This document shows, piece after piece, positions 7,107-14,148 of a stretch of DNA of 15,364 nt. Position 1 is the first letter of the stretch, and every line of letters begins with the position of its first letter. The position numbers and the translations under genes are program-made. A model generated the notes under the pieces. It was not told the DNA's origin and made no database searches. It was given only the letters and a program-made list of their open reading frames with translations. The stretch is from G039029935 sp039029935 (GTDB lineage Bacteria > Chloroflexota > Anaerolineae > Caldilineales > Caldilineaceae): positions 1 to 15,364 of the forward strand of contig JBCCFC010000159.1 in NCBI GenBank assembly GCA_039029935.1, given 5' to 3'.

Positions 7107-9875
7107 TCACTCGATTCCTAAATATGAATCGATAATTGTTGCTAATTGCTCTAAATTAATCGGTTTGCGTAAATAATGATTCACCCCAACCTGAAGACTT
7201 TTTTCTTGGTCTCCAGGTCTCACCAGTGTCGTGAGGGCAATGATCGGAACCTGACCAACATCGGGATTTGCCCGGATGTGACGGACGGTTTCTAGTCCAT
7301 CCAACCCATGCATCTGTAAATTCATCATCAACAAGGCTGGATTAAGATCACGTGTCTGTTCCACAGCCTCCAACCCTGTTTGGGCAACGGTGACTCGATA
7401 GCCTAATGAAATTAGACGGTCGGAATAGAGCCGAATGTTTTGTAGATTGTCCTCGGCAATTAAAATCAGCGGTGCATTGTTTGCATTGCTAGTATTGCTG
7501 GAACGAGTCGTCTCATCTGGATGCATGATAAACGCGTCTGGGCGTCTAGCTTGATAGCTACCGTCGCTGCATAATGCGACCTCTACACTTGAATCAATTT
7601 GACCAGTGGGGATTGTACTCTGGTTACTCTCCGGCTTTAGCTGGCTATGTCCTTGTTGAACGTGTGTCTGTCTAGTTTGCCCCTGCGCTCCCCCTCCTTG
7701 GTTGATGCTACAGGTTAATGCTCGTCCCAATGCATGCCGAGACACAGGTTTGATTAGATAATCGGCAGCGCCAACCGAAAGACCATAGGCACGTTCGTCG
7801 ATGACAGAAATGATAATGACAGGAATGGCTTGTGTTTGTGGATTCTCTTTGATTTTTGCAAGAATCTCCCAACCTGATAGCCCGGGTAACAGTAAATCGA
7901 GAATGATAACATTCGGCTGAAACAGCTCAATCCGTTCCAAAATTCCTTCACCAGACGTTTGCACTTTTGCATGAATATGCCACTCAGATAGATAGCGATA
8001 GATTTGGTCTGCTGCAGTGGGTGAATCTTCCACAATCAACACCCGCTTGATTGAAGAGATTTCCATCAATTTGGATAACTCAATCGGGACGGGCGCACCA
8101 ACCTCAATTTTGCTTTGTTGCCAAGGCATGGACAAGGTAAAACGGCTGCCCTGACCCGGCGAACTTTCAACAACCACACTGCCACCATGTGCTTCGACCA
8201 GCCGATGGACAATGATCAGCCCCAGACCTGTTCCTGAATTTTGTCGGGAGAGGCTACTGTCTAGCTGGATAAAGGGACGGAAAAGCTTGTTCATATCATC
8301 TGCTTCGATGCCGATGCCCGTATCCCAGACCGTAAAATGAACGGTGTCCTGCTCGGTATCTCCGACAATTTTGAGCCCAATCGTTCCATGTTTGGGGGTA
8401 AATTTAACGGCGTTGCTCAACAAATTGACCAAAACCTGTCGGAGTCGTCGTTCATCTGCATTGATCGTTCTAACATCAGAAGGACACTCAATTTTGATCT
8501 GCACCTGTTTCTTCTCCGCACTCTGTCGGATCAAGCTGAGGCTGGCTTCACATATATCGTGAATCGAAACGGGGGTAAAATCCAATGTCAATTTGCCAGC
8601 TTCTATTTTGGACACATCCAAGATGTCGTTGATCAAATCAAGTAGGTGGCGACCACTCATCTCGATGTTCCCTATTGTGCGCGTTTGGCGGTCCGTCAGC
8701 GACCCATAGACCTCTTCTTTAAGGGCTTCGGATAGACCTAAAATTGCATTGAGTGGTGTCCGTAGCTCATGACTCATGTTGGCAAGGAACTCATCTTTGA
8801 GCCGAGCCGACCGCGCCAACTCAGCATTGGCTGCACTGAGATCAGCCGTGCGCTCGGTGACACGGCGTGTCAACATCTCTCGCTCTTTGGCTAATGCTTC
8901 TTCCGCCTGCTTTCGATCCTGCACTTCCTGCATCAACCGCGAATTGGCTTCTTTCAACTCCACGGTGCGCTCATCCACCCGTCTTTCCAACAGAGTGTTG
9001 AGTTGCAAAAGAGCCTCTTCCGCATTTTTTAGCTCGGTAATGTCTCTGCCCGTGGCTTGATATTCAACAATCTGGCCTGTATCATCAAACAATGCACGAT
9101 CTGTCCATTGTTGCCAACGTCCCGTAGCAAAGTGATTCTGTGATTGATCTTGTGTAAGATTCTCTCGCATGGTGTTTGGACCATTTTTCATTTGAATGTA
9201 ATATTCTCGTGTAATGACGGGGTTGTCTTGGGTGATGGACAGAATGTGCTGACGCACCTTGTTTTGGTTGTCTGGTCGAACAACAGAGATAAAGTTGCTG
9301 CCCAGCAATTCTTGGCGTGATTTCTGAAAGTAGCGGCAATAGGCATCATTAACAAAACTCAATGTGCCGTCAGGTTGAAATCGACAGATCATTTCTGTCT
9401 GGTCCTGTAAAATTGCGTGATACCGCGTTTTATGATGGCGCAACTCCTGCTCAAGTTGTTTTCGCTCTGTAATGTCACGAAGTGAGGCCAAATACGCAGG
9501 ACTGTGTACCCACTCAATCTGTGTAAAAATGACCTCTGCAATCAGCATGTCTGAAGGATTCTCTGTGCTATTTTGAGGTGCAAAGACAATTTCTGCGGCG
9601 CTTTGCTTGAGTAAATCAGTGGGTGTGTAGCTGGCAGAACGCTCCCTCTCCCCCTTTGATATTTCCCTAGATGACGCGTTCAGGGAAATATCGAAGGGCG
9701 GATCAAATGGACACGGTGTATCTATGAGTTGGTCGATTGTGTACCCTGTTAAGGCTGCAGCGGCAGGGTTCGCAAACCGCACAACCCAGTCTTGGTCGAT
9801 GACCAAGACTGCATCCGCCATCGATTCAAGTAGCCGTTGATAAGAGACGCTTTGTTGTGTTATCGCTTGAGTCAT
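7107..9875 (-). CDS. Soluble hybrid histidine kinase, PAS-PAS / HisKA-HATPase / two receivers, the second lacking its Asp
   Basis: A 922-residue protein with no transmembrane segment, so cytosolic. PAS domains lie at about 9-140 and 150-285, each ending in a DITE(R/L)K motif. A long coiled coil (about 287-358) holds two VDERT/VTERT-type heptad blocks. HisKA has SHELRTPLNAILG with His369; HATPase has NLLSNAVKF (about 484-492), DTGIGI (518-523) and GTGLGL (548-553). Receiver 1 (about 610-726) has VEDS and phospho-acceptor Asp660 in LDLLLPG. After a Gln/Ser-rich linker, receiver 2 (about 803-920) keeps AEDN, the switch Thr (ALTT) and the RKP lysine. Its acceptor position is Asn852 (codon AAT), in MMNLQMHG where its paralogues have LMDIQMPE. 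Known family logic: His369 would phosphorylate Asp660; receiver 2 is inferred to be a pseudo-receiver. The ATG at 9875 overlaps the upstream stop as ATGA, implying translational coupling. A longer frame to 9959 would overlap the upstream gene by 88 bases and is rejected. Confidence 0.93.
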   Translation of the reverse strand: MTQAITQQSVSYQRLLESMADAVLVIDQDWVVRFANPAAAALTGYTIDQLIDTPCPFDPPFDISLNASSREISKGERERSASYTPTDLLKQSAAEIVFAPQNSTENPSDMLIAEVIFTQIEWVHSPAYLASLRDITERKQLEQELRHHKTRYHAILQDQTEMICRFQPDGTLSFVNDAYCRYFQKSRQELLGSNFISVVRPDNQNKVRQHILSITQDNPVITREYYIQMKNGPNTMRENLTQDQSQNHFATGRWQQWTDRALFDDTGQIVEYQATGRDITELKNAEEALLQLNTLLERRVDERTVELKEANSRLMQEVQDRKQAEEALAKEREMLTRRVTERTADLSAANAELARSARLKDEFLANMSHELRTPLNAILGLSEALKEEVYGSLTDRQTRTIGNIEMSGRHLLDLINDILDVSKIEAGKLTLDFTPVSIHDICEASLSLIRQSAEKKQVQIKIECPSDVRTINADERRLRQVLVNLLSNAVKFTPKHGTIGLKIVGDTEQDTVHFTVWDTGIGIEADDMNKLFRPFIQLDSSLSRQNSGTGLGLIIVHRLVEAHGGSVVVESSPGQGSRFTLSMPWQQSKIEVGAPVPIELSKLMEISSIKRVLIVEDSPTAADQIYRYLSEWHIHAKVQTSGEGILERIELFQPNVIILDLLLPGLSGWEILAKIKENPQTQAIPVIIISVIDERAYGLSVGAADYLIKPVSRHALGRALTCSINQGGGAQGQTRQTHVQQGHSQLKPESNQSTIPTGQIDSSVEVALCSDGSYQARRPDAFIMHPDETTRSSNTSNANNAPLILIAEDNLQNIRLYSDRLISLGYRVTVAQTGLEAVEQTRDLNPALLMMNLQMHGLDGLETVRHIRANPDVGQVPIIALTTLVRPGDQEKSLQVGVNHYLRKPINLEQLATIIDSYLGIE
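9872..9875 (-). promoter_or_regulatory. ATGA stop/start overlap (translational coupling)
   Basis: The TGA of the six-TM kinase (9874-9872) and the ATG of the double-receiver kinase (9875-9873) share bases as ATGA. A GGAAA ribosome-site candidate sits at 9886-9890, about ten bases upstream. This supports one mRNA for the two kinases and decides the downstream start. Confidence 0.8.
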
Positions 9876-12800
9876 AGTAATTGCGTTTCCAAAATATCTG
9901 ATAGACTTCGCAGGCTGACGGGTTTGCTCAGATAGCCCGTTGCACCCGCTGCCATGCATTTTTCCTTGTCGCCGGGCATGGCTAACGCTGTAATCGCAAT
10001 TATTGGAATGGTTGCCAGCGATGGATCATCGCGAATGTGTTCCATTGCCTCTAAGCCATTCATTTCTGGCATCTGCACATCCATCAAAATTGCGTCCGGC
10101 TCAATCTCAACGGCTTGCTCAACCGCTTCGGTTCCATTACGTGCAATTGCCAGCCGATATCCCTTCATCGAAAGATAGGTTGAAAGCGTTCTGATATTCG
10201 CTTCATTGTCCTCGGCAATTAAAATGAGGGGCGGGAGCGTGGGAGGGGATTTTATTTTTTCGGGTGTGATGTGCTGTGATGATGGCTCGTTATTGTGTTG
10301 CTCTGCCATCACTGGAGAATTTTCTGCGGTCAATCCTGTCTGTGTCTGCTGTTCAGAGACTGCATCTGATCCATCTGGTTTTAAATGCGCAGTATATTTT
10401 CGATTGGCTGTTATGCCATTGTTGTTGATACTCGTTGTATCCTGTGGAAGTGTTCGGTAAAATCCTAGATTGATGATATCGCGTGAACGGTGTCCGCGCA
10501 GCGCACTCTGCTTAGGTTCAGCTTGGTTGGGTGTGTTCTGCCCGGCGGAGGCTACTGCCAATGCGGGTTGCTTGGTCAGAACTGCTAATCGGTTGTTGGA
10601 AAGGGATGCATTTTCACTGGAGACCCCATTGCCAGAAACCCCACTGCCAGAAACCACACTGCCAGAAACCCCACTGCCAGAAACCCCATTGCCAGAAACC
10701 CCATTGCTACTTGCCCTATTCGTGTACTGTCCTTGATTGGAGGCATTGTAAATGCCTTCGGTAAACCCTGCAATCTGAGCGGACATAGGTGGAAGTGAGT
10801 AACTGATATTGGATATGTCTTGGGTAGATTGTTTGTGTACATCCCCTTCTTCAGAACCATTTTCATCGTCTACATGCACATCAACATCCTTGAGCGGAGT
10901 CTCTGGTTGCCCTTGATTTTCCAAAATTCCATCTGAGCTATCCTCTGATACAGGCTCTTCCGTCTCTGGGGCTTGCCAGGGGAGTAGAATGGTAAAACGA
11001 CTGCCCTTTCCGATTGCACTCTCAACAGAGATGCTCCCACCATGCAACTCGACCATGCGATAGACCAAGGCCAATCCCAAGCCTGTTCCCGCGTGTTGAC
11101 GTGAAAGACGGCTGTCCAACTGTACAAAGGGCTGGAACAATCGATAGATGTCCTCTTTTGCTACCCCAATACCAGTATCCCAGATACAAATCTGCACCGC
11201 CCCTTCCGCAGACCGACCAACCACTTCAATCCCAATAGACCCACCTTCGGGTGTGAATTTTACGGCATTACTCAATAAATTCACTAATATTTGTTTAAGC
11301 CGCCGTTCATCTGCACGAATCGTATGGATAATGGGGTCATGGACCATAGATAGCTGAATATCCTTTTTCTGTGCTGCCTGTCGAATAAACTCAAGGCTTG
11401 ACTCACAGATAGCTGGAACCGACGTTTCCGTGATTGACAGCTCAAACTTACCCGCTTCAATCTTGGAAATATCCAAAATATCTGTAATGAGTGAGAGCAG
11501 ATGACGACCACTGCGCTCAATGCTCATCAGCGTCTTCACCTGCTTGTCGGTCAAATCACCATAGATTTTTTCCTGTAACGCCTCAGACAACCCCAGAATG
11601 GCATTCAGCGGTGTCCGTAGTTCATGGCTCATGCTTGCCAAAAATTCATCTTTCATGCGCGACGCCTGTGCCAACTCCGCATTGGCCGCACTGAGATCAG
11701 CGGTACGCTCAGCTACGCGTTGCGTCAACAACGCTCGCTCATACTCCAGTGCCTCTTCCATCTCACGCCTTTCTGAGATATCGCGTATAATGATTTGGAT
11801 GGCAGGTTGTGTATTCCATACAAAATAGCCAGCATCAACCTCAACCGGGATTTTTGTGCCATGTTGATCTTGCAAAATTGTTTCCAAGCGGATGTCTTGT
11901 CCATCGCTGTTTTCGATGATATACCGAAAACATTGCTCACAACGTTCACGCTCTTCCGGCGCAATAAATATTGTGGCTTCCTCACCAAGAATCGCTCTGC
12001 TCTGATCTTGCTGAGAGTCATCAACCCCAACAAGCTGTTCAAACGCGGAATTGCTGAGGATTATACGCCCTTGACGATCCAATGTAATCATGCCATTTGG
12101 GGCCAATTCAATTAGGCGTTTAAACTGTTCTTCGCTTTCGCGTAGCGCAAGCTCGGCCTTGGTACGCTCAATCAGCTCATGATGCAGCTTTTTGTTGGTT
12201 GTATTGAGCTCGGCGGTACGCTTTTCAACATGCACTTCTAGCCGCTCATAGGATTGTTGTAATTGCTTTTCTGCTGCCAATTGCTCTGTAATATCTTGAC
12301 CCACACCCACAATACTCATGATTTGGCCTTGTTGAATTTCGCGTGCCGTTAAGCCTGTTAGAATTGTGCGCTGTGTTGGTATATCGTCATCATCTGTCTG
12401 ATGCTGTTCGCTAGAAGGGGTGTCCAACATGAATTGGAAATTTTGGACATTGACCCCGCGAAAGGCAGAGTCAATTGCTTGATAGGTTTCGGTTTGATTT
12501 TCAGGCGCGATATAGCGATGGACAAAATGGGTTTCCAGTGCCTCTGTTCGTGATACACCCGTGATTTCCTCCATCTCGTGATTCCATTCTGTGACGATAC
12601 AGTCTCGATTGACCCCAAAGATAGGAGCCTTGGCATTGCCAATTAATCGTTGAAACTCGTCAATCAGTTGGCGATGATTCCGTTCAGAAATGCGTAGTGC
12701 TCTGTCGGTTTCAACCAATTGGGTAATATCTAAAGCCACACCCGTTGCCCCAATGATTTCATCTTCATCATGCCAGACAGGCGAATACCAAGCACGAAAA

Positions 12801-13693
12801 ACAATGTTATCACCTTGATGACTCTTCATCTCAATCGTCGTGACAAACGATTGGCCTGCCAATGCTTGCTCGACAGCCGAGGTAATGGATGGGGTGTTTT
12901 CGTAGACATCGAAGATCGACTGACCAACAACCTCACTTTCCTGACGGCCTAAGAGTGCCAAACCACTCCCTGCTGAATATTGATAGATCCCTTCTGCATC
13001 GACTGACCAAATCACTAAGGATGGAACATTGGCATGGACGGTTTCAAGCAACGATTTTGTGGCTCTTGTGTTTTGTAATGCGGATTGTAACTCGGTTTTT
13101 TGCCGCTCATTATGCGCACGAATTGTGTATAAGTTTAGAATTGTCCGTTTGCGCATATTATGTGTCAAAAATGCTAAAAACACAGCTATGCCCAACGCAA
13201 AAAACCAGTGAATACGTAAATCCGGTATCATATCAATACTTTGCTGCACGACAAACCAAGCTGTAAGTGCAGTGGTTAGATAGAACATCAACCAGCGGGT
13301 TGAAAGGATAAAGAATCCAGACGCGAGAAATAACAATAGCAAATTAGAATTTTGAAAAGGCTGTTGCGAGATGCTTAAATGGAGCAGGCTGTTGAACAGA
13401 GCTAGGCTGCAAATAAAGACAGAGGCTGCGTGCGTCAACCGCTCAGGCATGGGTGTTTTATGTAGAAAGAGTGCAAAAATGAGCAACACAAAAGCGGTGA
13501 TGGCTGCTGCCATTGACATCGGCAGCGCAATATTGACAGGCTGTGTTAAGATATGACTAATGCTGAGGGCTGTGTATAATACTGCAAGCCATTTTGTGAC
13601 CGAGGACAACGCTTGGCCTGTAACTCTAATTAGCTCACTATATGCGGGGCCATCCTGTTCATTTGGCTGTTGCTCTGTATATATTTGATTCAT
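9872..13693 (-). CDS. Membrane hybrid histidine kinase, 6-TM / triple PAS / HisKA-HATPase / receiver
   Basis: A 1273-residue protein, first of the four kinases in transcription order. The N-terminus has about six hydrophobic segments (34-52, 56-77, 88-107, 117-131, 133-150, 161-177) with short loops, resembling the membrane module of the kinase at 1-4007. Three PAS domains follow (about 212-330, 340-475, 520-645), separated by coiled coils. HisKA has SHELRTPLNAILG with His690; HATPase has NLLSNAVKF, DTGIGV (about 839-844) and GTGLGL (about 869-874). A low-complexity linker of about 245 residues (910-1155) carries a VSG(N/S)G pentapeptide array, then the C-terminal receiver (about 1157-1273) has AEDN, phospho-acceptor Asp1205 in LMDVQMPEMNG, and the SKP lysine. 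All catalytic positions look intact. The start ATG at 13693 has no recognisable Shine-Dalgarno; the leader is AT-rich, so initiation may be leaderless or non-canonical. The divergent repeat array lies just upstream, a plausible control region for the whole kinase cluster. Confidence 0.94.
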   Translation of the reverse strand: MNQIYTEQQPNEQDGPAYSELIRVTGQALSSVTKWLAVLYTALSISHILTQPVNIALPMSMAAAITAFVLLIFALFLHKTPMPERLTHAASVFICSLALFNSLLHLSISQQPFQNSNLLLLFLASGFFILSTRWLMFYLTTALTAWFVVQQSIDMIPDLRIHWFFALGIAVFLAFLTHNMRKRTILNLYTIRAHNERQKTELQSALQNTRATKSLLETVHANVPSLVIWSVDAEGIYQYSAGSGLALLGRQESEVVGQSIFDVYENTPSITSAVEQALAGQSFVTTIEMKSHQGDNIVFRAWYSPVWHDEDEIIGATGVALDITQLVETDRALRISERNHRQLIDEFQRLIGNAKAPIFGVNRDCIVTEWNHEMEEITGVSRTEALETHFVHRYIAPENQTETYQAIDSAFRGVNVQNFQFMLDTPSSEQHQTDDDDIPTQRTILTGLTAREIQQGQIMSIVGVGQDITEQLAAEKQLQQSYERLEVHVEKRTAELNTTNKKLHHELIERTKAELALRESEEQFKRLIELAPNGMITLDRQGRIILSNSAFEQLVGVDDSQQDQSRAILGEEATIFIAPEERERCEQCFRYIIENSDGQDIRLETILQDQHGTKIPVEVDAGYFVWNTQPAIQIIIRDISERREMEEALEYERALLTQRVAERTADLSAANAELAQASRMKDEFLASMSHELRTPLNAILGLSEALQEKIYGDLTDKQVKTLMSIERSGRHLLSLITDILDISKIEAGKFELSITETSVPAICESSLEFIRQAAQKKDIQLSMVHDPIIHTIRADERRLKQILVNLLSNAVKFTPEGGSIGIEVVGRSAEGAVQICIWDTGIGVAKEDIYRLFQPFVQLDSRLSRQHAGTGLGLALVYRMVELHGGSISVESAIGKGSRFTILLPWQAPETEEPVSEDSSDGILENQGQPETPLKDVDVHVDDENGSEEGDVHKQSTQDISNISYSLPPMSAQIAGFTEGIYNASNQGQYTNRASSNGVSGNGVSGSGVSGSVVSGSGVSGNGVSSENASLSNNRLAVLTKQPALAVASAGQNTPNQAEPKQSALRGHRSRDIINLGFYRTLPQDTTSINNNGITANRKYTAHLKPDGSDAVSEQQTQTGLTAENSPVMAEQHNNEPSSQHITPEKIKSPPTLPPLILIAEDNEANIRTLSTYLSMKGYRLAIARNGTEAVEQAVEIEPDAILMDVQMPEMNGLEAMEHIRDDPSLATIPIIAITALAMPGDKEKCMAAGATGYLSKPVSLRSLSDILETQLL
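10624..10713. repeat. 15-base tandem repeat, about six units, in kinase linker
   Basis: Units close to CCCCATTGCCAGAAA start at 10624, 10639, 10654, 10669, 10684 and 10699. They differ at one or two positions and the last one degenerates. In the coding frame they give VSG(N/S)G pentapeptides at about residues 995-1024, a flexible Gly/Ser spacer between the HATPase and receiver domains. Confidence 0.92.
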
Positions 13694-14148
13694 TGGTTAA
13701 TAATTATTGGTTATTGGTCATGATAGGGTAGGTCGGTGTGTCAGTAATCGGTAGGCCAGTGTGTCAGTGATCGGTTTGTCGGTAGTCGTCAATCTGTACT
13801 GAATACCGACCTACTGAATACTGACCTACTGAATACTGACCTACTGACGCACTGGCCTACCGATTACTGACCTACCGAATACCGACTGGACACTGACCAA
13901 TGGAACGATGTTCTGTTAATAGATGACGTGATTCGTTATAAAATGTCACTGGCAATGAAGAGATTGATAGGAACCTGACAATAAGATTACGTCAAAAAGT
14001 GTAACAATGTTCCACAATCCAAAATAGATTTGTGAACCATGCACATGGCTTACAGATATCATATGATTTTTAGAACTTTTTTCTATGTCTTTTTTGACAT
14101 CGAGACCAGACAAACCACTGACGGTTTGACTAAACTTTTACTATAAAC
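13694..14148. other. Divergent intergenic region (455 bases)
   Basis: This region separates the first kinase (minus strand) from the glutaminyl cyclase (plus strand), so it should hold both promoters. Positions 13694-13720 are AT-rich with repeated TTATTGG and the palindrome AATAATTATT, next to the kinase start. Positions 13728-13875 hold the repeat array described separately. Positions 13900-14148 are AT-rich, with a 10-base palindrome ATCATATGAT (14058-14067), a TTGACA at 14094-14099 and TATAAA at 14142-14147. No -35/-10 pair with 16-18 spacing could be assigned confidently for either gene, and neither start has a clear Shine-Dalgarno. Confidence 0.6.
13728..13875. repeat. Iteron-like array: seven copies of a 10-base core in two orientations, forming a large inverted repeat
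   Basis: The core GTAGGYCRGT occurs on the plus strand at 13728 and 13751, within two near-identical 23-base direct repeats plus a degenerate third to about 13796. Its complement occurs at 13805, 13820, 13835, 13851 and 13866, a spacing of 15, 15, 16 and 15 bases. The segments 13740-13768 and 13843-13871 are reverse complements over 29 bases with one mismatch, with a 74-base loop that itself contains complementary pieces. Every frame I inspected is interrupted, so it does not look coding. It could be a multi-site operator, a recombination or replication-type iteron set, or a non-autonomous repeat element. Confidence 0.85.

Noticed and set aside
9876..9959. Upstream extension of the double-receiver kinase to position 9959
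   Set aside because: It would overlap the end of the preceding kinase gene by 88 bases. The ATG at 9875 gives a standard ATGA overlap, has a GGAAA upstream, and sits just before the PAS domain.
10470..10736. Plus-strand frame with a repeated PLPET motif
   Set aside because: The repeat is the antisense reading of the VSG(N/S)G linker repeat of the six-TM kinase; the rest has no domain-like sequence.
13728..13875. CRISPR array
   Set aside because: Units are 15-23 bases, degenerate, in both orientations, with no unique spacers of about 30 bases and no cas gene nearby.
13728..13875. Insertion sequence or integron remnant
   Set aside because: No transposase or integrase fragment and no flanking target-site duplication could be seen; the inverted arms enclose only 74 bases.
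14126..14147. TTGACT...TATAAA promoter directly before the cyclase
   Set aside because: The spacing is only 10 bases and the -10 abuts the start codon, so a transcript would begin inside the gene. The TTGACA at 14094 is too far from it.
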